NCBI GenBank assembly: GCA_033002965.1
Contig: JAURVB010006416.1
Coordinates: 80,288 to 144,287 of the forward strand
Direction of reading: 5' to 3'
Source of the DNA: Piper betle
Lineage: Eukaryota; Streptophyta; Magnoliopsida; Piperales; Piperaceae
Length of the DNA stretch: 64,000 nt
In this document: in pieces, positions 20,360-33,002 of the stretch
How the letters are laid out: every line of letters starts with the position of its first letter
How positions within the stretch are numbered: the stretch's first letter is position 1
The notes under the pieces: generated by a model
Databases searched by the model: none
The model's input: only the letters and a program-made list of their open reading frames with translations
Told to the model about the DNA's origin: nothing
Program-made: the position numbers and the translations under genes

Positions 20360-22962
20360 TATAGCACCCGTGAATTGACCTGGAAATGTTACCGGCGACT
20401 TAACTGTCTGCTATTCTACTTGATTTGGTTAGACCGACCTGGATCTACCCTTGGCGTCTCAAGATGGTAATGCAATATCTAAAGTATGGATGGGATGCTT
20501 GGGTTGTTAATTTGTAAAACAAAATGGATAGAGTCTCCCCTAAAAGTGCAATAGAGGCCACCCTGTCAATGAGAAGAAAAATATATTTATAAAAATAAAA
20601 TCTATCAACACAGTCCAAACACAATATTTTTATAACACTTCCAGTTAGCCTTAATTTCCTCATCATATGAGCAGAGTCTAGACTCTATTGCTCACCTGTT
20701 CATTTACATTTTCCATTTTCATTCACATACAAAATATATATAGTAGTTTACAGAATAGCATTCAAATTTCATTATCCACATAGTTCAACACATCACCAAT
20801 TACAATCGGTAGGTACATGTGTGCGCAATCTTAGTGATACTCCTCCGCAATCCTAACAGCTCTCATTCCTCATAGTTCTCACTACATATATAGTAAAAAG
20901 GTGTTAGTGAATAAACTAATAATAAACTGACACAAGTAAACTGACGCTCCAGTTGAATTAAAACTTCATTACTCTTCCTCATAGAACTCTCATAAGGGCA
21001 ATAACTAGGAGCTGTCGACCTTGCACGACAGCATCCCCTTTCCATCTCATTCTCATTCATTAGCCATTTTTAACTATCCCTTGTGCAGGAAATCATTCTT
21101 TTACCTCTTAGCCCTCTACATCTTCTGTATCACTTATGCCCTTGAGTATTGAGGCCTAGTACTCTCAGGCATGCGCCTTCACTACCTTTTGAAACCACAA
21201 GTCTAAACAAATGCTGCATAGCAGTACTCGTAAGCCTCCACACATCTCTGGGTTTGAGGAACTCTAAGGTAGAGTTATCAAGATCCCTCAGGAATAGAAC
21301 AGACACTCACCAATTCCAGAGCCCGCTTTGACGAAAGCAAGCCAAGCCCTATCTCAAGACATTATCATCAATTTTCCCTCATCTCACATCTCACTGAAAT
21401 TGAGAAAACTTACATGTTCATAGGCCTAGGTAGGGAATTTAGTATAATAGGCTTGAAGTCATTGTGAGTTGGATCTAAGTTTCGAAAACAAACTCGAGGG
21501 ATCTCATCATCGAGGGTTATTAATCAGGAAATACAATCGGCTAACTAGCCCGTATGGAGTGGGATACGATAAATCTACCACTCAACACATCCTCTTGTTA
21601 AAAATAAAACACGATAGAATGGGACAATAAATAGAGAGCGAGTCCTAAACGAACCTGGTAGAAGCTCCGATCCTATTCACACACCTAAGCGGTGAGCTCC
21701 TACTTCATATTTACACATCAAATCTATAAGGTAATGCATGCTAACTAAATGATGCATCGAACTCATCACATACATCATACTCACAATAAACCACCCATCA
21801 ATAGTTAAATAATCATCAGTGTAAAAATATTTCTAGCTCATCCTATTCATACCAATTTTATTTCTAAGTTACATTGTAATCAATTAGCATGCTCAGATTT
21901 AAATTTACCTAATTATATCATTAGTATTCATTAAGCACAACTCAAATCATTCAAATATCACTTCATCCACTATCAAGTATTCATCACATCAAACAATCAA
22001 TTCTAACATGTCATGCTAACAATCACTCCCACTAGTATTCATCACGGCTAGGGTTTCGTCGCGCGGCTTGAGACTCAAATTTATCAGCCGGCGGCATTCA
22101 TAGTTCAATCGGGTTTGACTGGATGAGTTTGCTGGAAGATCTGACGAATTTCAGCTATCCGTTTTTCTCAGGATTTTCTGGCGACTTTTCGGCTGTTTTC
22201 TTCCAACTATTGCCGACATGTCTATGATGTTGATGAGGTCGGCGGAGGTAGCGGCTAGCCAAAAAATGGCAAAACAAAGGCAATTGGTGATGGGGTGAAG
22301 AGATCTAGCTGGGATGGGTGATGTTGATGAGGTAACGCAAGCAGCAGCCTTTGGCCTATCTCGACAGCAACAAGTAGTGGCGGGGGATAGTGAGATCGTC
22401 GGAACAAAGATGACGGCATAGGTGCGGCCGATGGTGCTCTGGGCGGCACGACGGTAGTAGAATCATGTTGGGGCGGCGTTGAGGGTTTGGGTTGGAGAGA
22501 AGCATCAGGAGGGAAAAGCAAGTCGGTGGCAATATCATAAATAAAGTTTGCTCTACTCCGACTCGAGTAAAGAATAATAACTAACTCTTAATATATCCTA
22601 AAAAAATCTAGAAAAATAGAGGGAAATCCCATAAAATATAATATACACTATAACATCACAATGACATGTTCTATAACTAATAGCCCACTCAAATTATCCT
22701 ATACTAGGTCATAATGTGTTATTCGGCTTAAAAATAATTCTACGATTAAATACATAAAAAAAATTACTCCATACTATCATATACTCTAATAACTCATTTC
22801 TCATCATCTTTCCAATGTTATTATCATACAGTTAGGTACACTTGACCCCCATCACTCATAACTCATGGCTGACCTCGACTTAGCATGCAGTTCATGAAAC
22901 TGAATCGACTGAACCGACTAGTTCGCTAATATAAAACTCTGACTCTAGTCATTGGTTTTACA
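20360..22962 (-). repeat. Left (3') LTR of element A
   Basis: 2.6 kb, uninterrupted. It aligns with 26238-26786 (shared GACCTGGATCTACCCT and TAAAGTATGGATGGGATG) and then with 41366-43680 (shared ACTACATATATAGTAAAAAG). It contains a relatively GC-rich patch at 22040-22540 with spurious open frames. Confidence 0.85.
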
Positions 22963-23900
22963 ACCATCTTTAAAAAATTCCGTCCTCAAAATTTTAACCA
23001 AGGAAGTTTCAAACTCATCCCTAATCTGAAAAATGTAATCTCTAGTAAGGTACATGGTTGTGAAGCTCGTTGTTGGAATATCAGTAGGTATTACTTGTTC
23101 ATCTCATCCTCACATTCCCATGTAGATTCTTTAACTCTTCTTCGACTTCGTTGCACTGGTACTAGGGAACTTCTTTTCTTTGGAGAATCTTCACTCTGCG
23201 ATCCACAATTTGAATAGGTATGGTTGCAACTCTATATCTTTGAAGCTGACAACATGAGAGTTGTCTGGATGATATTTCTTTAGCATTAACACATGGAAGA
23301 CATTGTGCACTGCTGATTGGTTGGACGGCAATGCTAGACTATAGACATTTGGTCCTATGGGCTCGATCACATCAAATGGTCCATTATATCGTGGAGTGAG
23401 TTTCTGTCACATCCCAAATCTCGTGTTCCCCATAGTCGGAGAGACCTTCAAGAGAGCATGATCTCCTAATATGAAATGAACCTCACGTCTGCACTGATCA
23501 GCGTAACTTTTCTGTCTATCCTGAACTGACCTCATTCTCTTCCTGATCTACATTACCACTTCCTGGGTTTGATGGATCATCTCTGGCCCAACTACTACTG
23601 GCTCGCTACCCTATACCCAACACACTGGGGATCAACATGGTCTACTAAATAGTACCTCAATTGGTGTCATTCCTATTGTGGCCTGTTAGTTGTTGTTATA
23701 GGAGAACTCCACTAGAGGTAGGTGCTCTTCCCAACTTCCTCTGAAATCCAAAATGCATACTCAGAGCAAATCTTCTAGGATCTCTATGGTTCTCTCAGTC
23801 TAACCATCTATGTGAGGGTGAAAGGTTGTGCTGAATCTCAATACAGTGCCTATAGTTGCCTGAAAAGCTTTCCAAAATCAAGATGTGAACCTAGGATCCC
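22963..23900 (-). pseudogene. Gypsy integrase with chromodomain-like tail (element A)
   Basis: Minus-strand translation across several frames gives an integrase core end (a TERTIEILEDLL-type segment near 23790-23830 and LVEFSYNNN near 23700), then RQKSYADQCRREVHF, LTPRYNGPFDVIEPIGPNVY and VHNVFHVLMLKKYHPD (23280-23500). After this comes a basic stretch closing with STWECEDEM near 23115, the usual end of a chromodomain. Chromodomains guide chromovirus integration to marked heterochromatin. Stops and frameshifts (for example near 23407) make it dead. Confidence 0.8.
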
Positions 23901-24309
23901 TATCTGATATGTTCTCCTTTGGGAATACATCAGTGAATTCTCTGACCACTCGAATCTCCTCAATGCTCGGCTTGTCCCCTGAACCACTCTATTCAATCAA
24001 AACTAATGCTACCATTGTCAACTCACTTCCTCTGTCTAGCTATATCACTACATTCTGATAGGATATCCATCCTTGTTCTCTATCTTTGCCTTGACCTTGG
24101 AAGAGAAAGTGTCATCTTTTGTGGCGGAAAGTCCCCATCTTTCTTCGGCTATCTATCATGGCTCCTTGCTTGGACATCTAGTTCATTACAAATATCACAT
24201 CAAATTCTTGAACAATATTAAATCAGCAACAAGTTGTCACTGTTGAATCTCAATAGGGACATTACACACACACACACTTGCATGTAGCTATCACACTATA
24301 GGTGGGAGT
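23901..24309 (-). other. Deleted pol region of element A
   Basis: Between the integrase and protease remnants only about 400 bp of unclassifiable sequence remain, where reverse transcriptase and RNase H (about 1.5 kb) should lie. A short (CA)n run is at 24258-24277. Confidence 0.55.
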
Positions 24310-24495
24310 TCACACTAATAGTGAATGTCCTAACTCTTCTACCTTACATTCCATTCTACTTGTGTGCGTGTACAAAATAAATGAGTGCATGCAACCATAA
24401 TCAAATAAGACTCGTGCAGGTACAAAGCCTACTAAAAGCGTACCTGTCACGACTGTCGTATCCTCTAGTGGCTCTGCCACAGTGGCTGCATACAC
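24310..24495 (-). pseudogene. Gypsy aspartic protease remnant (element A)
   Basis: The translation contains DTTVVTGTLLVGFVPARVLF followed by DYGCMHSFI. The active-site triad of the retropepsin family, normally D-S/T-G, reads D-Y-G here, so the catalytic loop is altered. Confidence 0.7.
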
Positions 24496-25720
24496 CCTCT
24501 CTGGTTCTGTCCCCTCTACTATTGTCTCGGCAGTTGTTGGTTTTTACCTCTTTGGCCTTGACCTTGGTTTTGTTGGCCCCCTGCCTCTGGGTCTGGCCAG
24601 TTGGACAAGTTGCTGCTTTATGCCCTGGTTGACTGCAACTATAACATACCCTAGTGCTTACTCTGTAATCTATGGCTGGATGTCCAGGATGACTGCAACT
24701 ATAACAAACATTCATGCCTACTATGCATTCACCTCCATGATGATGTTGGCAATTCTGATAGAAGGGTGCTATGTAGCCCTAAACTTGGCCATCCATAGCC
24801 CTCATGTCAACTGTTGTGTCTGTTCAACGTCTTTGTTGTGCTTCCTGCTCAGGCAGATACGGCCTTGGATGTTGCTACCTATAGTCAAAATCCTGATGAG
24901 GTCTAGCAACTATCACTCACTCATCCTTGCCTGCAACTCTCACATCATCACTGAACGTAGCAAAATTCCTATCCAAATAGGCCATCCTGATCTCATGATG
25001 AAGGCCTTCATAGAAACTCTCTATCCTTCTTCCTTCGGTGAGAACTAAATCTAGTTTGAATCTCTCCAGTGCTCTAAACCTAGTTTTGTATTGCACCACC
25101 GTCATGGGTCCTTGCCTCAACGTCTAGAATTCCCGATCCTTTCTCTTCCTAACATCTGGCAGAAAGTACTTTCCATCAAATTTTGCTCTGAATTCCTCCC
25201 AAGTAATGTCTTGAGGTTGATGGTGGGCAAATGTGGAATTCTGCAATGAATCCCTCATACTCTTGCTTCATCTTGGAATGCCCTGTAATGATGCGTACTC
25301 TGCACTCCATCGAGCATCCCATACTACCAAACACTCCTATAGCCAATGATATCCACAGGAATGCCTCTTCCACATCCAACTTCCCAAAGAAAGGTCATCC
25401 ACGATTCCTGACGAACCTTTCATATTGCCACAGCTCTAGATTCCTTGCATCCACTGATTTGTTTGATCCTTCTTTGTGCTTGTACTATAGAAACTGTGGT
25501 CCTGTACCTGCTAGTACATGGTCAACTCTTACAGCTCTACTTCCTCCTGTAGTCTGCTCGCAACCTACTACGGCGGGTCCACTAACATCTGATCCCATTC
25601 TCGTCTGAAATGGGGCAAATAGAGGAGTCGTTATTGTAGTAGTCCTCTGTTGCAGCGCTAGAGGAGAAAGGCCCATGGGAACTGCTAGATCTCCTTGTAC
25701 CTCTTCATCCACTACTGGTC
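24401..25720 (-). pseudogene. Gypsy gag with CCHC zinc knuckles (element A)
   Basis: The part nearest the protease shows two zinc-knuckle motifs in tandem. One is intact (CYSCSQPGHKAATC). The other has lost its last Cys (CYSCSHPGHPAIDY). A third partial motif (CSHCGRATRG) follows. Further upstream lie capsid-type pieces such as VVQYKTRFRALERF (24917-25120) and a segment near 25200-25380, then an N-terminal Pro-rich stretch to 25720. Gag packages the element RNA; the zinc knuckles bind nucleic acid. Frames are broken between pieces. The plus-strand open frame of 188 codons over the same bases is its antisense shadow. Confidence 0.75.
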
Positions 25721-26220
25721 ACAACTCTAGCCACCAAAATCTATCTGCTCGAGCTCTCTCCTGAATTCCTCTTCATTTTGCTCCATCTATATCTAAACTT
25801 GAGCTAACCTGGCAATTGCTGCATCCCTCTCTTGTTGATTGCTTCTACTATGGTGACTGTCACGAAGACTGTCTTGGTGACAACCCTCACTACGTCAGTT
25901 AATTGAAACTGGTACACTGGCCTCTTCTGGTGGCACGGTGGCCCTCGGTCAACTTGAGGCTGTGTCACTATGACCATGGTTCGGACTCTTCTGTCTCGTC
26001 AATGGAGGTGATGGAGCCCTAATCTGCATACTATAAGTATGGTTCACCATCTAGCTGGTACTCCCTACTCTAATCTATTCACCCTTTCACACCACTATTT
26101 GGTAAGAAAATCTATAAACGAAAAATATCTAGACAGAAAAATACCCGTCGCTAGAGCTCAGGGTAACTTTTGCACACATGTTAACTATAATGCATATACT
26201 ATCTTAATGAACCAAGAGTT

Positions 26221-26233
26221 AGCACTGATACCA
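26221..26233 (-). other. Primer binding site of element A
   Basis: The reverse complement is TGGTATCAGTGCT, an initiator-Met type primer site with one change from TGGTATCAGAGC. It lies four bases inside the right LTR. Confidence 0.75.
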
Positions 26234-26237
26234 CGAC

Positions 26238-26791
26238 TGTAGCACCCCATTTTGGTTCACCCATGAACCAACCCGGAAATAATACCGGCGACCAAACCGT
26301 TGGTAATCTACTTGATTCAGATAGGCGGACCTGGATCTACCCTCAGCATTCCAAGATGGGGATGCAACATCTAAAGTATGGATGGGATGTTTGGGTTCTA
26401 ATATTGTACTGCATGCATGCTATGATATGATAACAAGTATAAAACAAACCAAACAAATGAAAAGTTAAAAGAAAATAGTTACTTTGTAAAACAAAACGGA
26501 CAGAGTCTCTCCTAAAAGTACAATAGAAACCACCTTGTCAACGCCAAGCAGTATATATTTATAAAAATAAAATCTACAAACACAATCCAAACACATTATT
26601 TTTATCACACTTCCTGCTACTCTTACTTTCCTCATCATGTGAGCTGAGTCTAAACTCTATTAGTGACCTGTTCGTTTGCATTTTCAATTTTCAATTAAAT
26701 ACAGAATATCTATACCAGTATATAGAATAGCATTCAAATTTTATTATCCACACAGTTCAACACATCACCAATTATAGTCGGCAAGTACATG
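26238..26791 (-). repeat. Right (5') LTR of element A, first part
   Basis: Starts TGTAGCACCCCATTTTGG and matches the first part of the left LTR. It is cut after AAGTACATG by insertion of element B. The last five bases, ACATG (26787-26791), are one copy of the target duplication. Confidence 0.85.
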
Positions 26792-27512
26792 TTTAACGAC
26801 TTGCCCATTCCGAACCACAAGCTAAATGTTACAAAATAATACTAAATATCTCATAAGTTAATTTTATATTAATTTATCAAGATCATGAATAAATCCATAA
26901 CATAAATTCGTTTAAACTATACAAATTAAATTCTTACTCAAAGAATTAGTTAAATTTCAAATTCTAAGTCATGCCATGAAATAAAATATAACATAAACAA
27001 TGCTAGGAATAATCTAAAACCCATGAAAGGAACCAAAATCCCACTAGCATGCAAACAACATAGAAGTACAACAACATATAAGAAAAAAATTTATAGTCTA
27101 ATAAGAGAGACTTCCAGCTATCCTGCCTCTACCCATGCTTTCATGCTCACACCTGCCAGGGCATTTCCGCGTTAGTGATAAAAAGACAATCATATAATTA
27201 GAAGAAACAACTTAATATATTCCACAATATCATTACTTAAGTCCTTTACTGATTATAAGCCTATGACGAGCTCTTGCTATGCTGGGAGGGGTGGCCGCCC
27301 CATCCAACTATAATCCCATGTATGCGCGCACACATGCTACGTGACCCACAGCCTGTAGTTATCGATATTTGCCATTGACTCACCTTCTCAGTTTTACAAG
27401 TGCAAAATGAGTCATCTTGTGCCATTGTGCCCTATCACCCCTTTTAGAAGTGGGGAAGGTACTTCATTTTTCAAAAAATTTTAAGGGTGTGGCCCCGTGT
27501 CGGGCAGGATTG
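26792..27512 (-). repeat. Truncated left (3') LTR of element B
   Basis: Starts TTTAACGACTTGCCCATTCC and follows the right LTR through ACTAAATATCTCATAA and the CTCACCTTCTCAGT / GTCATCTTGTGCC blocks up to GTGTCGGGCAG. It then passes directly into pol. The remaining 1.8 kb of LTR, the polypurine tract and the pol end are deleted. Confidence 0.8.
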
Positions 27513-28600
27513 GGAATAGTCCTATGAATCTTGGCTTCAAATTCCCCGATGTTCTAAATTTGATCACCCCCTTCATAGGAGATGTCTTTAGGTATATGAG
27601 CTCCCCAACTTGGAACTCTAGGTCCCTCCTTCGAGTATGAGCATAACTCTTCTGTCGATCCTGAGCTACTTAAGCCTTTGTTGAATGAGTTTGACCTTTT
27701 CAGTTGCTTCCCTCACCATCTCAGCCCTAACTATAATTGCTTTAGTAGATTCCAACTAGCACGATGGAGACCTAGAAGGCCCACCATATAAGGCTTCAAC
27801 TGGTACCATCCTTTTACTAGCTTGGTAAGAGTTATTGTAGGTGAATTCTCCAGAGGCTAAGTGTTGCTCCCAGTCTCCACCCCAGTGAAGGGTGTAAGCT
27901 CTCAACAAATCTTCCAAAGTTTGAATGGTCCTCTCACTCTGACCATCAGTTTGGGGATGATATGTTGTAATCAACTTGATTTGGGTCCCCATGGCTTTTT
28001 GGAAAGCTTCCTAGAAATGTGAGGTGAATAGGGGATCTCGATCAGAGATTATTTCCTTGGGAATCCCATGCAACTTCACAATGTTATTGGCATACAATCC
28101 TGCTAGGTATTCTGTCGTCCTCATTGATTTTATGGGGATGAAGTGAATTGCCTTAGTTAGTCGGTCCTCAACCACCCATAAGGAGTCATACTTCGTCTGA
28201 GTTCTTGGGAGTTTTGCGATAAAATTGCAAGTGACACACTCTCATTTCCAAGTAGGTATTTCTAAAGGCTACAGCAGTCCACCAGGTAGTTGATGTTGGG
28301 CTTTGATCAGTTGGCAAGTCTAGCACTTATAGACAAAATTTACAACATCCTTTTTCATTCCAATCCACCAGTAGGTTCTCTTTAAATCTTGATACATTTT
28401 AGTAACTCTAGGGTGTATTGAGAACCTTGAGCGATGAGCTTCCTCTAGGATATTCTCCCTTAGTGCATCATCCTTGGGTACACACAACCTACCTCTAAAT
28501 TTGATCACACTATTAGAATCAGCTATGATATCAAAAGTTCTTTCCATCATTTTATTCAGCTCCTTGTCATCCATTTATGCTAGCTTAACATGATCAACGA
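27513..28600 (-). pseudogene. Gypsy integrase remnant (element B)
   Basis: The zinc-binding N-terminus at 28320-28574 contains HRSRFSIHPRVTKMYQDLKR and TYWWIGMKKDVVNFV, with the HHCC-type spacing ending in Cys. The core follows: AIHFIPIKS and IISDRDPLFTS (second catalytic Asp) near 28050-28150, then TYHPQTDGQSERTIQTLEDL (27900-27990), where the catalytic Glu of QSER is present. The C-terminus is lost at the LTR junction. Stops break the frame, but the core is better preserved than in A. Confidence 0.88.
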
Positions 28601-29065
28601 AGCCATTTGAAATGACAAGATTTTTCCAGTAACTCTGTTAGTTGCTCCACAGGGTTGATAGCCACCACATCTGCCGACATAGCCCAAAGTCTAGCTAGGT
28701 ACTGACCCTTGTCCACCTTGTCCTTCAAACTCAACGCATTTGCTACAACGATCACCTTCCCAGGTGGTATAATATTTGGAAGTCGTAGTCCACTTCCTCT
28801 ATCAAAGGTTAAGGTCATTCTAGGTGAAATATAGTTCAAACTCTTGTGGTCAGTGAAAACTTCAAACTGGGCTCCATACAAGTAGTGTCTCCAAATCTTT
28901 AGGGAAAAAGCCAAGACTGCAAATTCCAAGTCATGAGTTACATAATTTTGTTCACGATTCTTCAATTGACGAGAGGTATAGGCTACCACTTTGCCTCCTT
29001 GCATAAGGACACATCTTAATTCTACCAGAGACTCATCACTGAAGAGTTCAAATCCTTCATAACTT
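28594..29065 (-). pseudogene. Gypsy RNase H / RT end remnant (element B)
   Basis: A FSDES motif near 29040, followed by CVLMQGGKVVAYTSRQLKNR, then FAVLAFSLKIWRHYLYG and FEVFTDHKSLNYI, identify the RNase H-like domain joined to gypsy reverse transcriptase. The catalytic Asp and Glu positions (SD.S; DLEFAVLAF) are visible. The reverse transcriptase palm domain upstream is missing. Confidence 0.85.
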
Positions 29066-30338
29066 CCACATTCTTAAGTTAAATTTTTCAAGGACACTTC
29101 AAAAGTTGATCCTCTATTGCTTTTGAGTAGTCATTTGAAATGGCTTTACACGTCTCTATACTTTATTGGTCCTCATACTTCATACAAACCCACATCTTCC
29201 TACATAGCAGAGTACAATTCATCAGTGCATTTTTTTCTCAATTTAATAATGGCCACTTATATGCATAGCTAAAATGGGGCACACTATCCCATGACGTTAT
29301 CATCTAGATTGTACAAGCGTCTCAACCACCCATACTACCTAAATAACACCTTTAATTGTAAAAGCGGCCCATATACGCTCATTGGTTAAGTGTCACAAGC
29401 ACCTACCATGACACATAAGTGACACACCGTCCCATAGCGGTACTTATTCCATAATCTAAAAACAACACACTTCTACAATGTCAGCTAACTAAATAAAAGT
29501 TTTGAACATGCTAGAGGTATGCATCTATAAATCAATTAGCTACATTTTACTTCGGCGTCTTATATCCTTCCAAAGGTTCCCTTTTTAATTAATTTATCCT
29601 TTGACTTATAACTTATTCTTGATCTAGAAGTCGCCACCTCAATCCCCACTAGGGAAATTTGTGATAGTCAATTCTTCAAAATATCTCACCGTTAATAACA
29701 CTATTTGTATTACTTCATCACTTTCTTCTTCCTTGTATTACCTTTTTTTTATTTGAAATAAAAAGGTACATAGTTATGCATAATGTATGATACAGAACGT
29801 CTTATCAACTTCTTCCACATTTATTTTCTAATTATTTGATAACTATCCAAATTTTAGTATCATTTAGTGGTTATTCTTCTTTAGTGTCTTACAATTTATT
29901 TATACACAGTACCCATAGAATTTTCTCTAGCAAGAAATATCTTGAACTACCTAGTATCGTTGTTACACCAACCTCCCAACCCAGACTTCGCCTCTTGGGC
30001 AGTCCTATCTTGTCCTTATGATTCATATCTTTCAAACCTTGAGCAATCTCTAAGATTAGACACCATTGTATCCACAACAACTTAATCAGACACTCCTCTA
30101 GTCCCTACATGCTTAGGAAGTTGTCAAAAGTAGTCTTTTAACATTAACTTGCATTGTTGAGCTTCACCCGCAACCCATTTTGTACACACCCATAAATACT
30201 TACCATCTAAAATAATAAAAATTAATGCAACAAAAGAACGATCAAAAAATTTACCCTTCAGATAGTGGACTCTTAGACTTTCACTAAGGTATGGATTGAT
30301 TTGCACGATTCAATGGGAAACACAGCTCGGATACCACT
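29066..30338 (-). other. Leader of element B with primer binding site
   Basis: Non-coding. It aligns with the internal region of element D over about 1.1 kb. The primer site TGGTATCCGAGC (minus strand, 30325-30336) is two bases inside the right LTR. Gag and protease, expected here, are absent. Confidence 0.7.
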
Positions 30339-30899
30339 TATAATGACCTACCCATTCCGAGCCACAGGTTAAGTGTTACAATTTAATACTAAATATCTCA
30401 TAAATTAATTTTCTATTAATTTATCAACATCATGAATAAATCCATGACATAAATTCTTTTAAAACATACAAATTAAATTCATACTTAAAGAATTAGTTAA
30501 AGCTAGAATTCTAAGTCATGCCATGAAATAAAATATCATATAACTAATGCTCGGAATAATCTAAGACCCATTAAAGGAACCGAAATCCCACTTCCATGCA
30601 AACAACCCAGAAATACAACAATATATAAGAAAAAATTATAGTCTAATAAAAGAGTCCTGCTATTCCGACTCTACCCATACTTCCATGCACACACCTGTGG
30701 GGGCAATTCCGGGTTAATGATAAAAATACTAAGTTATATAATTAGAAGAAACAAGTTAATATATTCCACAACATCATTACTTAAGTCTTTTAGTAATTAT
30801 GAGCCTATGTCGAGCTCTTATTATGTTGAGAGGGGTGGCCACCCCATTCAGCTACAATCCCATGTATGCATACACATATTACGTGGCCCACGGCCCGCA
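30339..30899 (-). repeat. Right (5') LTR of element B, first part
   Basis: Starts TATAATGACCTACCC and aligns with 26792-27330. It is cut at ...GGCCCGCA by element C. The last five bases CCGCA are the left target duplication of C. Confidence 0.85.
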
Positions 30900-32985
30900 T
30901 GTAAAACCCCAATTTCGGCTTAGGGTTTTACCCGATTTTAGTTTTGTCCAATTTGGGTAGTCTCGAGTCGGTTCGAGCAAACTCGATCTAGAACAATTTT
31001 AAGAATATGAGTATGAGGCCCAAATGGCTAAATAAACATGTTATGAAGGTTGAGTATGATTAACATGCATATGATAGTTTAAGTTATGATACAGTAGGAC
31101 ATGAGTTATCAGTGTCTCCATGAGGTATACACCTGATTTTTATAAGCTAGCCAGGATTTTAGGCCTAGATCTACACAGTTGAAGCATTTACCATCTGTTT
31201 GGGATTTTCTGGGTATTTCATTTGCATGGAGCCTAGAAATTTCAATTCACTAGATTGTGCCCTTGTGGGCCCAATTTGATTTACTTCAGGTTTCAAGGCC
31301 TATTTAACATTCTTGCCTTGATTCCCACCTATAGAGCCACTTTTAGGACTTGAGTCAGTTTCAACTATGGATGGTCTCGATCCAAGCTTTCCATCCATAT
31401 ATATGTTGAACATATCCATAGGTGGGCCCCACTAGGCAACGAGTTGTCAAAGTTCCAAATCTTGCCATGTGGCAAGATCTGGGCCATCCACTCAACCCTA
31501 TCTTCCAACGAATTATTTTTCAGATATTGTACATGATTTTCAAACTTTTACACTATCACCCCCACCACCACTTCAGCTCACTGCTGGCTAGACCCCGATC
31601 CTCCTTCAGCCACCGGATCAGTATAGCCGTGACTATCTCGCGGCCGGCTATCTATCCTTACCCATCGTCACCATCGGCGCAGCCAAAGTCACCATCGGTA
31701 AACGAGTTTTTGATCACTGTTCACCATTGCCGCTACCGCCATTTGGGTCTTTTCCTGGCAACGGCGAGGCACCTTCGGCCGATCCGACCACCCATACAGT
31801 TTCCCCTTGCCAAGATCTTCCCTTTGAGATGGACATCGACCTCCGTTGTGGCCACGATCACCGCCAGCGACGGCGCCCCTCCTCACGGCAATACCGTTGC
31901 TTCCTGGTCATTTTCCGGCCGACCAGTAGCCGGACTCCTCTGACCAACACCGCCATCACATTCCCTATCCTCCCCTTTTTCGATCCCATCCGACAGCAAC
32001 CTCCGTCGTGCCGCCGTGGCCGTATTCCAGCAACGGGCACCGCCGCCCCCGCTTAGGCCAACTTACCCACGTCCCTCTCGTGTCTACATCTGCCCGCCCT
32101 TGACCATGTCCACCTATCCGCGGCCACATCCGCCTGGTCATGCCCGGGCCCACCAGCCCATGTCCATGTCTGTGTCCATCAACCTAGCTAACCCAGCCCA
32201 TTTTCCAATTAACCCAGACCAGGTTGGTTTAGATCCCTTATTGGTTTTCTAACTGAAGCTCCAAAAATGTATAATATAAACCTCTTCCTTAAGCCTATTA
32301 TATAAGTATGCATATTTTTATAGATTTCATGAATAAAAGAATGAGTGGTACAAAGATATGTATGGGCCACACTATTACTCCTTCAAACCATGAGGTAGTG
32401 CGGTGTATGATGGTACTGCGTAAGGCAGCACATTTTCAAAATTTATGGCGCTAACTTAACTGTTCCTTTTGCCACTCGAGTACCGTGGCAGGTGATTTGG
32501 AAGGGGCGTAATTGTTGTATGCATGTATGAATATGATTATGAGCCATGCATGCGAGCCGGCAATTGCTTAAGTATGTTTACTTACCGCCCAGTGTGAGGC
32601 AATCTTGAAGTTTCATAAGATTGCGTGGGTAATGGAATACCCATTTGTCAGATTGTATTAGTTATTTTTTGAATCAATAACATTCGTTACTGACATTTTT
32701 CATATAATATATTTAGGTTTTACAAATCCTGAGTCGACTTTGCTGGGAGGACAAATAAACCCTATACACACTTGAGCTCAATGTAGTTAATTACTTTATT
32801 GTTTTTGTTTATATTTGATGTGTTTGATGCATATTTAACAATGTCTTCCATTCTCATGACACCAAAAAGGTTGTTCGATCTATTTCATCAATCGAGTCAT
32901 ACCAACTGATAACTTTAAACATGACTCGACTCGATCGTGACATTTCTAATTTGGTTCTTAAGTGAACCAAAATTGGGGTGTTACA
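30900..32985 (+). repeat. Left (5') LTR of element C
   Basis: 2.09 kb. It has a GC-rich island (about 31550-32200) with an accidental open frame of 173 codons. Compared with the right LTR it lacks an 880-bp AT-rich segment, with the join at about 32231. Confidence 0.85.
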
Positions 32986-32988
32986 AAT

Positions 32989-33002
32989 TGGTATCAGAGC
33001 CA
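32989..33002 (+). other. Primer binding site of element C
   Basis: TGGTATCAGAGCCA, the exact complement expected for the 3' end of plant initiator-Met tRNA, three bases after the LTR end TTACA. Confidence 0.9.

Noticed and set aside
24482..25048. 188-codon plus-strand open frame
   Set aside because: It overlaps the minus-strand gag with zinc knuckles. Its composition is that of an antisense shadow.
31422..31943. 173-codon open frame in the left LTR of C
   Set aside because: It lies in a GC-rich LTR island. The homologous part of the right LTR (37027-37275) keeps only the first part and then diverges in frame. No domain is recognisable.
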